64,000 bases of DNA from Ktedonobacter robiniae. Lineage in GTDB: Bacteria > Chloroflexota > Ktedonobacteria > Ktedonobacterales > Ktedonobacteraceae. Under the pieces are notes generated by a model that was not told the DNA's origin, made no database searches, and saw nothing but the letters and a program-made list of their open reading frames with translations. Where the stretch lies: assembly GCF_016587375.1 (NCBI RefSeq), contig NZ_BNJG01000003.1:1-64000 (forward strand), in the 5' to 3' direction. Shown one piece after another: positions 9,866-17,874 of the stretch (within the stretch, counting starts at the first letter, position 1; every line of letters starts with the position of its first letter). Both the position numbers and the translations under genes were made by a program.

Positions 9866-11458
9866 ATCTCTTCCACTGTGGTTCCTCTTCCTCCTGCTCA
9901 AATGGTTCCTCTCTCTCCTCTTCCACCACGACCTTGCCCGCTTTGTCCTCACCACGTGCGACCGCTTGATGCGCCACTGCCTTCCACCGCGCGCGCTCTC
10001 CTTCCGTTGACACATAGCCTTCCACACTCGCTCGATGCTCTCGTAATTCTCTTCGTAACACCTCACGGCGCCTCGCACGCACTTCCACCACCTCCCCAAC
10101 AACTCTCCCCTCTCTTCCCACCTCCCAGCACCTCGCTCGGCACACAAACCGCTCTCGTACATCTTCCAATGCATTCGCCAGAGGGAGCTCTGGCACATAC
10201 ACCGCAATCTCCTCACGATTGGACGGATCATAACGCACCACCACGTCTTCCCCAACATACTCGGCTAATGCCACATCGAAATACCGCTGACCCTGGAACG
10301 CAATCCCATCTTGCTGGACTCTTCGACGCGTGGAAAACGTCAGCAACAAGACATCAAGGTGTTCTAACGACGCGGGCATCACTGGCACCACCCCTCCTGC
10401 CTCCCAGCGCCGCATCGGGGCCTCTCCTATCCCCTCCTGCACCTGCGTGTGATAGCGCAGAGCGCAACCATGTCCGACATATCGCGTCAAATTCCTCTAG
10501 CGTCAGACACGCCCCTGGTTTGCTCTGCCTGTCACTCTCCGCCTGCAACCGCCAATCCACCCCTCGCGTGCATATCCGGGCAGATCCACTAACAACTCTT
10601 GTTCCACCGTCCGAAAAAAACGCTCGATTTTTCCTCGCCCTCGGGGTCGCCCCTGCTGGGAATAAAGCAACTCAATCTTCAGATCAACCGCCAGGGCTTG
10701 CACATGATTCGACGTAAAGTCACTGCCATGATCACTATACAGGCTCTCGGGGATCCCGCAGATGGGCCAACGCTCATCACACGCGCGACCAAATCGCTCC
10801 CCGTAACGCCAACGCCGTTTGCGCGGCTGATAACCCTCCCCAACGAGAGCCGATATCCGGTCATACAACGACTATCGTCGTCAAGCACGATCGTCAGATA
10901 CGGTTTGCACGCTCTTCCACGCTCGTTCACCAGCCAGATATGCAATCGGCAATGATCCACCTGCCACAACTCGTTGCCTCGACTCGCGCGCAAAACGGGT
11001 CAGGACCTCAAACTGCTCTCGATACGCCTTCGCACCCTCATGCGCCAGCGTCTCCAAGGCTGGCGACATCCTCCTCACAATTCGATACACGCGGATCATA
11101 GCTCGGCTCCTTCCATCCCTGTTCCCTGGCCACCCGACACACCTTTCGATACACACTCCTCAGCTGCGGACGTGGTCGGCTCAGATAGAATCCCTCGATC
11201 AGCTCGATCTCCTCCTTTGACAAATCACGACTGTGCCCACGATCTGCTCGTTCCTCTCGCGCTAGGCCCACCAATCCCTGCTCTCGGTAGCGCTTGATCC
11301 ACCGCTGCACCGTCGAGGACGACACTCCATGCGCTCGCGCCACCTCCGCTTGCGACACCCCTTCTTCCACGCATGGCCGAATCTTCGCAAACCGCTCCAA
11401 TGCGCGGCTCCCGTTGCCTTTCACTCAACTCCGCACTCGTCTTCGCCTGAGTTCTCAT
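9852..11458 (-). pseudogene. TnsB-like DDE transposase, several frameshifts
   Basis: The start is ATG 11458 with a strong upstream AAGGAAG. The pieces in order are: an HTH region (GVSQAEVARAHGVSSSTVQR, about 11290-11365); a second DNA-binding region (RPRPQLRSVYRKV); the first catalytic Asp (ELWQVDHCRLHIW, about 10940-10980); the second Asp (YSDHGSDFTSNH, about 10690-10760); the Glu (GRGKIERFFRT, about 10600-10650); and a Mu-type C-terminal domain (RYDPSNREEIAVYVPE, about 10185-10235) ending at 9852. At least five frame changes are needed. All three catalytic residues are still present, which suggests recent decay or sequencing error. It opens the tnsB-tnsC-resolvase-like operon. An IS3 element sits 41 bp upstream of its start codon. 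Confidence 0.75.
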
Positions 11459-11566
11459 CGGCTTCCTTTCCCTTTCCTTTCTCTCCTGGGTGCTGGCATG
11501 TACTTGTCCCAGTTTGGATGACTCAATAAACTGAATGTGAAGAGTCGTAGAAGAAGTGAGGAAATG

Positions 11567-11854
11567 ATGGCAACGGGACAGACATACGATAAGACATTGA
11601 AGCAAGAAGCAGTGCAATTGGTGAAAACGAGTGGAAAATCACAGAGACAGGTTGCTGAAGACTTAGGGGTAGCGATGAGTACGCTTAGCCGCTGGTGCTC
11701 AGAGCTGGCTACTCATGGAGAACAAGCCTTTGTCGGCAGTGGACATCTGCAGCCAGAAGCTGAGGAGATGCGCCGCTTACGCCGAGAAAATGAGACCCTG
11801 AGGCAGGAGCGTGACGTCCTAAAAAAGGCGCTCGCCATCTTCTCGCACCCGTAG
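11567..11854 (+). CDS. IS3-family transposase OrfA
   Basis: This 95-aa protein has an N-terminal HTH (KSQRQVAEDLGVAMSTLSRW, about residues 24-43) and a C-terminal leucine-zipper-like helix (RRLRRENETLRQERDVLKKA). ATG 11567 is chosen because the family opening (TYDKTLKQEAVQLV) follows it; an earlier in-frame codon at 11537 adds only low-complexity residues. Near its end the heptamer A AAA AAG (within CTAAAAAAGG at about 11819-11828) is the classical IS3 slippery site. A -1 shift there fuses OrfA to OrfB to make the active transposase. Confidence 0.9.
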   Translation: MATGQTYDKTLKQEAVQLVKTSGKSQRQVAEDLGVAMSTLSRWCSELATHGEQAFVGSGHLQPEAEEMRRLRRENETLRQERDVLKKALAIFSHP

Positions 11855-11907
11855 AAGAGCGTTTTCGTTTTATCGAGCAGCATCGAGGGCAGTTTGAGGT
11901 ACGCCTC

Positions 11908-12714
11908 ATGTGCCGCGTGCTCTCGGTCTCAGTAGGCGGATTCTACGCCTGGAGGAAGCGCCCTCCCTCGGCGAGGGAGCAAGAAGATGGCACCATTACA
12001 GAACAGATTGTGAACATCTACCATCAACACCAAGGGCGATATGGCAGCCCACGTATTCATGCACAATTGCGTGACGAAGGCATCTCTCTCGGGCGCAAAC
12101 GGGTTGTGCGCCTCATGAAGCAGGCCCAACTCGCGGCTCATCACACGACCCATCGTGTAGTGACAACACGCACCGATCCGAGAGCAACGCCTGCGGACAA
12201 TGTGCTTGATCGCGCCTTCCAGGCGCAGCGGCCTGATGAAAAGTGGGTCGCTGATGGGACATACATCGCGACAGGAAGTGGCTGGATGTATTTGGCAGTT
12301 GTGCTAGATCTCTTTTCTCGGCGCATTGTCGGATGGGCGATGAAAGGGAGGCAAGACGAGGTGTTGGTGGAGCAAGCTGTCGCGATGGCAGTGAAGCACC
12401 GCAAGCCAGCGGCGGGATTGCTGCATCATTCCGATCTCGGTTGCCAATATACGAGTCAGGCTTATCAAGCCTTTCTCAAAGACCATGATATTCTGGTCAG
12501 TATGAGTCGCAAAGGGAATTGCTGGGACAATGCGGTCATGGAACGATTCTTTGGTACCCTCAAGCGAGAGTGTACCTCACGGACACACTTTGCGACCTAT
12601 GAGGAGGCTCGTACGGCCCTTTTTGAGTACATAGAGGTCTACTACAATCGAGTGCGCAAGCACTCCACGCTGGGCTATCTCAGCCCAGTGCAGTTTGAGA
12701 TCATGAAGCGTTGA
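11908..12714 (+). CDS. IS3-family transposase OrfB (DDE catalytic domain)
   Basis: This 268-aa frame has the IS3 opening (MCRVLSVSVGGFYAW), an HTH_21-type region (HQGRYGSPRIHAQL) and the retroviral-integrase-like core. First Asp in DEKWVADGTYI, second in LLHHSDLGCQYTS, Glu in CWDNAVMERFFGTLK, so all three catalytic residues are present. The frame is open upstream of this ATG, back through RFRFIEQHRGQFEVRL, consistent with production as an OrfAB fusion. The stop is at 12712-12714, 40 bp before the right inverted repeat. It appears functional. Confidence 0.9.
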   Translation: MCRVLSVSVGGFYAWRKRPPSAREQEDGTITEQIVNIYHQHQGRYGSPRIHAQLRDEGISLGRKRVVRLMKQAQLAAHHTTHRVVTTRTDPRATPADNVLDRAFQAQRPDEKWVADGTYIATGSGWMYLAVVLDLFSRRIVGWAMKGRQDEVLVEQAVAMAVKHRKPAAGLLHHSDLGCQYTSQAYQAFLKDHDILVSMSRKGNCWDNAVMERFFGTLKRECTSRTHFATYEEARTALFEYIEVYYNRVRKHSTLGYLSPVQFEIMKR

Positions 12715-12767
12715 CTTTTCACTTCATCTGATCATTCAAAGCGGGACAACAACAGGCACAAGATAAA

Positions 12768-12796
12768 AAAAAAGAGCCATTCCTGTCAATGGCTCT
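12768..12796 (-). terminator. Rho-independent terminator reading leftward
   Basis: On the minus strand a 9-bp stem (AGAGCCATT / AATGGCTCT, 6-nt loop) is followed by nine or more T residues. This is the clearest U-tract terminator in the window. It would stop transcription from the right before it reaches the tnsB-like operon. Confidence 0.7.
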
Positions 12797-13256
12797 AGGA
12801 CGCGCCTCGCATCTACCTCGCAAAAAATTCATTCAATTAGTTCGCACATCTCATACCATATCTTCCCCTCTCTCACGATGCGTTTTCTTTGCTTCTCTTT
12901 TTTGCACGCTTTTTGCTCGATGCACTCTGTCTTTCCCTCCCCTACACTCCTCCTTCTCCCCCTGATCTGCCTCTCCTCTTTCTTTCTTTAACGACTATAA
13001 GAAATAGTCCGCCCAAATAAGTCGCTCATAGTCCCTTCTTTTTACAGACACATTTACATTCACAGATAAACGCTTCATGCTTTCTTTTCTGTGTTCGTAC
13101 TAGGGGTCATTGCATCATTTTGTGAAAACTGGGGTTTGCCCATAGTTGGGGTAGCGCTGGGCTGGCTCTATTGCCTCTTTTACTCCTTTCTCCTATGTCC
13201 TATTTTCCGCGTATCTCGGCTTTGGGTCTTCTTCTCTCCACAAGAGATCATGGCAT
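12797..13256. other. Pyrimidine-rich non-coding stretch
   Basis: I see no gene. The segment is C/T-rich on the plus strand and contains a short inverted repeat (GACTATaagaaATAGTC, about 12993-13009) followed by a related GTCGCTCATAGTC. It could be an old transposon end. In-frame sequence just before 13257 (KRSWHV) continues into the ATPase, suggesting that gene has lost its true N-terminus here. Confidence 0.4.
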
Positions 13257-14381
13257 GTGATTGTGGCTGATCCAGGGAGCGGCAAAACGATGAGCATTCG
13301 CGACCTGGTCGAAACAACGGGTGCTCCGGCGATTCTGGCCGTGACGTGCCGCAAAAACAATGATGATGAACAAGCACTGGGAGACCAGTTATTTACTGCA
13401 TTGGGACTCAAGCTTGGCGGCCATTGGCGCACCCGCAAGCCCAAACTGATGGGGCAGCTTCACCAGTATGGGACGAAATTGATTGTGGTGGATGATGCGC
13501 ATGATCTCTCGCTCCAGCATTTGATGTTCCTCAAGGAAGTCACCGATCAAGGACGATTACAATACAATCACCGCCTTGGCCTGTGTCTGGTCGCTGCCGG
13601 GCGTGGAACCACGATCCCACTGAAGGAAATCCTGGATCAGCCTGAGACCATGTGGTTGCAATTCCGCCGTCGCATGGACAAGTTAGAGCCATTCTGTCGA
13701 ATTACAGGACATACCTCCGAAGAAGTGCGCGAGGTCCTGGCGACGTTGGAAACCCCGTACCGGGAACTGTTTCCCCAATTGAACTTGCGCCAATGGTCAG
13801 GCATCATCTACACCTGGCTTACCCACTCGCTTCTTGATCCAACCAATTCTGGCCGTGCAACAATGGATAACCTGATGAAATTGGTGACGACAGCTCTGGA
13901 ATGGACATATGAGGATGGGCAGACGGATGTGCAAGAAGAAACGCTAGAGCGAGCTGCCGAACTGCTCATGCTTCGTCGTGATACATTTCGGATTATTGAT
14001 GGTGCAGGGCCGAGCGTCGATGAACAGGATGCAGCATCGATCAGTCCGGCACAAACTGAGCCTGGCAACACGAAAAAGGAGAGCCAGGCACTTTCCCCGA
14101 CACTTGAGCAGATGTCTGATCACAAGAGAGAGCAAAGCCAGAAACAACCTGCCACCCAGCCAAAATGTGCTTTCTTCGGGGAGGTTCCCATTGACCTGGA
14201 GCAGTTTCTGGAGAGCGGTGTTTCCCTGGTCCAATGCCCCGACTGTACCAGCACCAGTGCGCTTTCTCCACACAAGGGAATCCTGCACTTCAAACCTCAC
14301 AAACGGCGCAAAAGGCGCTCGACTTCCACAGAACCACGATGGGTCAGACGCGAAATGATCTGGGCGGTCGCGAACTTCTAG
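13257..14381 (+). CDS. TniB-type AAA+ ATPase, probably N-terminally truncated
   Basis: This 374-aa ATPase has Walker A close to its start (VADPGSGKTMS, residues 3-13) and Walker B LIVVDDAHDL at about 77-86, then VAAGRGTTIPL and a RRRMDKLEPF arginine segment. Proteins of this type normally carry 30-80 residues before Walker A. The nominal GTG start and the lack of a good ribosome-binding site suggest the beginning is missing. The C-terminus has a Cys pair (VQCPDCTST) and a basic tail (KPHKRRKRRS). No partner transposase is next to it. A transposon-end sequence begins 23 bp after the stop, so it is probably the last gene of a partly deleted element. Confidence 0.7.
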   Translation: MIVADPGSGKTMSIRDLVETTGAPAILAVTCRKNNDDEQALGDQLFTALGLKLGGHWRTRKPKLMGQLHQYGTKLIVVDDAHDLSLQHLMFLKEVTDQGRLQYNHRLGLCLVAAGRGTTIPLKEILDQPETMWLQFRRRMDKLEPFCRITGHTSEEVREVLATLETPYRELFPQLNLRQWSGIIYTWLTHSLLDPTNSGRATMDNLMKLVTTALEWTYEDGQTDVQEETLERAAELLMLRRDTFRIIDGAGPSVDEQDAASISPAQTEPGNTKKESQALSPTLEQMSDHKREQSQKQPATQPKCAFFGEVPIDLEQFLESGVSLVQCPDCTSTSALSPHKGILHFKPHKRRKRRSTSTEPRWVRREMIWAVANF

Positions 14382-14403
14382 TGCTTTTTCTCGGCCCGAA
14401 TGT

Positions 14404-14490
14404 GTAAATTGTTTCATTCAATACCGGAAAACCTTTACAATTACGTCAGATAATTGTAAAGGTTTTCCGGTATTGAATGAAACAATTTAC
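14404..14490. repeat. Perfect 40-bp inverted repeat, head-to-head transposon ends
   Basis: The arm starting GTAAATTGTTTCATTC (14404-14443) and its exact complement (14451-14490) are separated by CGTCAGA. The right half is the left end of the element at 14443-16422. The left half looks like the right end of the ATPase-bearing element to its left. The shared centre means the two ends are fused rather than separated by a target duplication. Confidence 0.85.
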
Positions 14491-14720
14491 AGCCTCTTCC
14501 TGGCCGGTGCCTGGCAACACAATATGCGTGTTGGCATTCGTCACAATGGTCGGACGGCGGGCGCGTCCATAGATATCGTCAAGCTGCGCAAAGTTCTGCA
14601 CGGCGTAGATTAACGCGACTCGACGCGAGCGCAGCATCGCAAGGTGCTGCGCAAAGTCGATCAGCCGTCCGGCTGCCGGCAGGTCCCCGCCCGACGCCGG
14701 CCGTCCGGCGAGCACCGCGT
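14491..14720 (-). pseudogene. TraG/VirD4-type coupling protein, C-terminal fragment
   Basis: The minus-strand frame here includes RLIDFAQHLAMLRSRRVA, then LIYAVQNFAQLDDIYG, NANTHIVLPGTGQEE. This matches the conserved C-terminal part of conjugative coupling ATPases (family knowledge; not searched). The N-terminal ATPase domain is absent and the frame is cut by the transposon end at 14490. It is a relic of a conjugative plasmid or integrative element, probably actinobacterial judging by its GC-rich codons. Confidence 0.6.
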
Positions 14721-14819
14721 CAGCGGCGCCTTGATCCCGTAGAGCCGGATTCCGCAACGCAGAGGTACGTGCCGTTGCCTTGTGCCAGGTGATGCGCGAC
14801 ACCCGCGCCAGGTGACGAG

Positions 14820-15001
14820 ACGTTATCGCGCAGGACGATGACGTCGCCGTCGAGCTGGTCCTCACCGCCGAAGTGCAGAAGCGACGCGTGCGCAAGCGCG
14901 ACCTCGGTGCGGTACGCACCAACGAGGACGCCTCGGATCGACCGCCCGTCCCGCGTATGTACGACGACGGTGTCGGCCGTGACGGACTTGAGCCAGCTCA
15001 C
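14820..15001 (-). CDS. Small protein of actinobacterial mobile-element type
   Basis: From GTG 15001 the frame reads MSWLKSVTADTVVVHTRDG, RSIRGVLVGAYRTEVALAHA and then LDGDVIVLRDNVS. I recall near-identical small proteins on actinobacterial plasmids and phages, with no assigned function. The recognisable part ends near 14820 and the nominal frame runs on to 14720 with unrelated sequence, so the end is probably frameshifted. It lies between the TraG fragment and the phosphotransferase gene. Confidence 0.45.
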
Positions 15002-15056
15002 ACGCCCAGATTCGGGTGCAGGTCACGATGTCCCGTGTAGGCGCGAAGACGACGAC

Positions 15057-16052
15057 CTACCAGACGAGTCCATCTAGATGGTTATGGCCGGAAAGCAGGC
15101 GAGCGATGCGGTCCTGCGCGGCTTCGCGTATGTCAGGCAGGGGGTGGTGTGCGTATAGCGCGAGCTCCCCCTGCATGTCATAGAAGAGCAACCGCTCGCG
15201 CAGATGCTCGCGCTCGAACAGCTCCGGATACGCGCCGTGCAGCCATCCGGGGACCTCTGTGAGTGTGGTCTCGTCGAGCCCTCGTTCGTCGGGTACGGGT
15301 GGGTATTCTCGCGCCTTCGCGCACCAGCGCAGGATGGTATCGAGCTCGACATCCGCTGGCTGAGCCAACGCCTCCGCGAAGTCGATAAGACCGGTGACGC
15401 GTCCTTGGTCGACGATCACGTTGGATCCATGTAAATCACCATGGACGAGGACGGGTTCGTCGGCGGCGAACAACGCCAGCCGCTCCTGGATCCAATCGGC
15501 GACGTCCGCGAGCAGGCGCGAGTCATGACCGGGCAGTCGCCGGGCAGCCTCGACCTGCTGGAGCGCCGCACTCACTACGGGTGGGTGGTACGCAGCCCGC
15601 GGCTTGCCGGCGAGCGCGTCGGCCAGCCAGGGCGGCAGCAGGTCGGCCGTGACAGGAACGCGGTGAAGTGCGCGCAACGCAAAGCCGAGGCTTTCGATCA
15701 TTGCTTGGCGCGTGTGCGAGTCCGCCGCCGGCCATACGTCGTACATGGTTCGGCCGGGCACGCGTTCGGAGACACACCACGGCCCGTCCGGGCCGTCGCC
15801 GTGGGCGAGGTGCCGGGCGTGTGGGACCTCGCTGCCGGCGAGCAGGTTGACGACTGTAGCCTCGTGGCGAAACGAGTCGCGGAACTGTCCGTTGCTCAGT
15901 CGTACGACGTATTCGTCGCCGACCCACACGCGGCTAACCCAGCCGGCCTTTGAAAGAAAGCGCCCGGTTGCTGGCAGACCAGCGGCCGCCAGCGTCCTCA
16001 GCAGCGCCGGATCGGTAGCCGGCTCGACGACTACCGGTGCTTGCTCGTTCAT
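15057..16052 (-). CDS. Aminoglycoside-phosphotransferase (APH) family kinase
   Basis: This 331-aa protein of the APH/choline-kinase fold transfers phosphate from ATP to a small-molecule hydroxyl. The catalytic loop HGDLHGSN is at residues 204-211 (Asp206) and the metal-binding LIDF at 222-225. The N-lobe has YVVRLSNG and a glutamate in FRHEATVV. The start ATG 16052 has AAGGGAG upstream. GC content is clearly higher than the neighbouring DNA and all motifs are intact, so it is probably functional. It is the main passenger of the 14443-16422 element. The substrate cannot be told from sequence: antibiotics such as aminoglycosides or macrolides, or a metabolite, are all possible. Confidence 0.8.
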   Translation of the reverse strand: MNEQAPVVVEPATDPALLRTLAAAGLPATGRFLSKAGWVSRVWVGDEYVVRLSNGQFRDSFRHEATVVNLLAGSEVPHARHLAHGDGPDGPWCVSERVPGRTMYDVWPAADSHTRQAMIESLGFALRALHRVPVTADLLPPWLADALAGKPRAAYHPPVVSAALQQVEAARRLPGHDSRLLADVADWIQERLALFAADEPVLVHGDLHGSNVIVDQGRVTGLIDFAEALAQPADVELDTILRWCAKAREYPPVPDERGLDETTLTEVPGWLHGAYPELFEREHLRERLLFYDMQGELALYAHHPLPDIREAAQDRIARLLSGHNHLDGLVW

Positions 16053-16129
16053 GCGTTTTTCTCCCTTCTAACTCGCCCTGGCCGATTGTCGGCCAGGGCC
16101 ATTATATCATGACAAGTACGCTATCGCGA

Positions 16130-16374
16130 TCAGCTTTCGGTGCTTGATCGCTCCAGCAGCCAGGACGGAGGCCGACCGCCTTGCTTTTTGTGGTACTCTC
16201 GCCAGTGGCAGCGAGCACACACGACCGCCAGGATTTCAGGCTCATAGCTCAGGTGATGCGCCTGGAGCCATACAAAGACATCACGCTCTAAAAATTCGCT
16301 ATACCGTTTGGAACCATGCACCGCGCCGCACTTCGTACACTTCCAGTTCGCCGCCTCTTTGGAGGCCCGTGACT
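16130..16374 (-). pseudogene. HNH-endonuclease-like fragment, 5' end cut by transposon end
   Basis: The frame reads NWKCTKCGAVHGSKRYSEF, then WLQAHHLSYEPE, then VVCARCHWREYH. The two Cys pairs and the HH pair match small HNH proteins that read incoming DNA or RNA. Coding sequence begins abruptly at the inner edge of the 48-bp right end (16375), so the N-terminus has been lost. The stop is at 16130, and the phosphotransferase start lies 78 bp further along. Confidence 0.5.
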
Positions 16375-16515
16375 GTAAATTGTTTCATTCAATGCAGGAA
16401 AACCTTTACAATTATCTGACGTAATGGCGGTATTGCTGTTCTCTTTCAGTAACTCCGCAAAGAGCTTTGCAGGCCGCTTCAAAGATTTTCACTTGGGAAA
16501 GATGTACCGGGATGT

Positions 16516-16566
16516 ACGTCAGATAATTATCAAAAACTGCGTCATCGAATTATCATCTTTACACCG
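16516..16566. repeat. Further transposon-end-like sequence related to the 48-bp ends
   Basis: ACGTCAGATAATTATCAAAA starts with the same 14 bases as the 48-bp ends at 14443 and 16422. It is followed by a degenerate internal repeat (GCGTCATCGAATTATCATC). It looks like another end of the same TniA-type family, 94 bp outside the non-autonomous element. Confidence 0.55.
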
Positions 16567-16839
16567 AATGTGCTCCTAATTTACAAAATGGTGATGGGCG
16601 AATCCAGGTGAGAAGCTCTTCCTCCTGGTGTCAAAATGCTTCTGCTCGCTCTTCTGGGCAAAAGCTTGTTCTCTTGGGCAAGAGCTGCTCACTCTTCGGG
16701 TCATTTACTAATTGCGTCAATGTGGCGAGAAAATGCGGCAACACCTTGCTTTTGAAGGAGTCCGTTACTTGCCATCTGGGCTGCACCGCTGCTATGCTAC
16801 AGGAAGATCCATTGTCCACTCTTACTCAAGGAGGTAATG

Positions 16840-17475
16840 ATGCCCGCTTTGTCAACCGTGACCCTCTTTCTCTTGGCGGCGTTGGGATTGCTCCTCATTC
16901 CTGGCCCCTCTGTCTTGTATATTCTTACTCGCAGTGCAGCTCAAGGGAGGCGAGCAGGACTGGCCTCAGTTGGAGGGATTGAGCTTGCGAGCCTCGCGCA
17001 TGCAGTTGCAGCGACGCTTGGCCTCTCAGCTCTGCTGCTGACCTCAGCCCTCGCCTTTAGTCTCGTGAAATACCTGGGTGCTGGCTATCTGATCTATCTT
17101 GGTGTGCGTACCCTGCTCTCACGGCAGGAGCATGCTCAGGCACCAGTACCCGCTCCCAAAAGCGTCTCTCGGTTGTTTGCCCAGGGATTCCTGGTGCAAT
17201 TGCTCAATCCCAAGACGGCCCTCTTCTTTTACGCATTCTTACCCCAGTTTGTCGATCCTACCAGAGGGGCAGTGACCGAGCAGATTCTCATTTTTGGGGC
17301 GCTGTTTGTGCTGCTGGCATTCTGTACGGATTGTCTCTACGCTCTCCTGGGATCGACCGTGGGGAAGTTGCTTACTAGAAATGTGCGCTTCCGACAAGTC
17401 CAACGGTATGTGACAGGAGGCGTGTATATCGCGCTTGGTGTGACCGCAGCAGTCACAGGCGAGACGAAAAAGTAA
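16840..17475 (+). CDS. LysE/RhtB-family amino-acid exporter
   Basis: This protein of about 211 aa has five or six membrane segments, beginning VTLFLLAALGLLLIPGPSVL. The IPGPS...L motif, the GxxxG-rich second helix (SVGGIELASLAHAVAATLG) and the QLLNPKTALFFYAFLPQFV motif are diagnostic of the LysE/RhtB translocator superfamily. Such proteins export amino acids or homoserine lactones by proton antiport. AAGGAGG at 16828-16834 fits ATG 16840 better than the adjacent ATG 16837. It is monocistronic, with a hairpin 32 bp after the stop. The substrate is not predictable. Confidence 0.88.
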   Translation: MPALSTVTLFLLAALGLLLIPGPSVLYILTRSAAQGRRAGLASVGGIELASLAHAVAATLGLSALLLTSALAFSLVKYLGAGYLIYLGVRTLLSRQEHAQAPVPAPKSVSRLFAQGFLVQLLNPKTALFFYAFLPQFVDPTRGAVTEQILIFGALFVLLAFCTDCLYALLGSTVGKLLTRNVRFRQVQRYVTGGVYIALGVTAAVTGETKK

Positions 17476-17507
17476 GCAGAGAGAAACCGAAACTTTCTCG
17501 ATGACAT

Positions 17508-17542
17508 CGAGGAGCCTTCCCGGCGATGGCGCAGGCTCCTCG
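17508..17542. terminator. Hairpin after the LysE gene, no U-tract
   Basis: A perfect 10-bp stem (CGAGGAGCCT / AGGCTCCTCG, 15-nt loop) starts 32 bp past the stop codon at 17475. No T-run follows. Its position argues for a terminator. Confidence 0.5.
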
Positions 17543-17874
17543 GCAGAGTGCTCAAGTATTCAAAGGGGAACTTTCCCGCTGGAAATGATGAAGTTCCTCT
17601 TTGAATAGATGATCGAAATTTGACACATATCCTCGCCATTTCCCTCTTCTGACGCATATCTCGGATCTTGATTAGATTTGATGCATAATGCTTGTTTGCT
17701 GAGAGTAAAGATATTAAAGGGGGACATATATGAAAAATCTGTTTTCACTCATCTTGCAGGGGAAGGAGTAGGCTGATCGAGCACTACTCCTTTTCTTGAC
17801 CCTTTAACAGAGATGTGAAATGTCATTGATGCTGAGGATTTCTACTTCCATACGAGGATAGAGTGGGAGATACG
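17543..17874. other. Non-coding stretch between LysE terminator and phosphatase fragment
   Basis: No gene is supported. The segment is AT-rich, with a GAAAGGAGT-like purine tract near 17760. I see no clear promoter. Confidence 0.35.

Larger units (their letters stand above)
11499..12754 (+). mobile_element. IS3-family insertion sequence with 4-bp target duplication
   Basis: The terminal inverted repeats are TGTACTTGTCCC...TTTGGATGA at the left (from 11499) and TGTTGTTGTCCC...TTTGAATGA read inward from 12754. Flanking GGCA is present on both sides (11495-11498 and 12755-12758), giving a 4-bp target duplication. Inside are the two overlapping transposase frames expected for IS3. The element looks complete and recent. 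It lies in the upstream region of the tnsB-like operon and may have removed its promoter or transposon end. Confidence 0.85.
14443..16422. mobile_element. Non-autonomous transposon with 48-bp inverted ends and resistance-like cargo
   Basis: The left end (14443-14490, opening ACGTCAGATAATTGTAAAGG) and the right end (16375-16422) are inverted repeats with two mismatches over 48 bp. No transposase lies between them. The cargo is much more GC-rich than the flanks and carries a truncated TraG-like gene, a small protein, an aminoglycoside-phosphotransferase-like gene and a truncated HNH gene. Cargo genes are cut at both boundaries, so the ends seem to have captured a random DNA segment. It was presumably moved in trans by a TniA/TniB-type transposase such as the one that partnered the ATPase at 13257. 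Confidence 0.7.

Noticed and set aside
8977..10717. Two long plus-strand frames (8977-9969 and 9686-10717) rich in Pro, Ser and His
   Set aside because: They are antisense shadows of the GC-biased tnsC/tnsB-like genes on the minus strand; no motif or ribosome-binding site.
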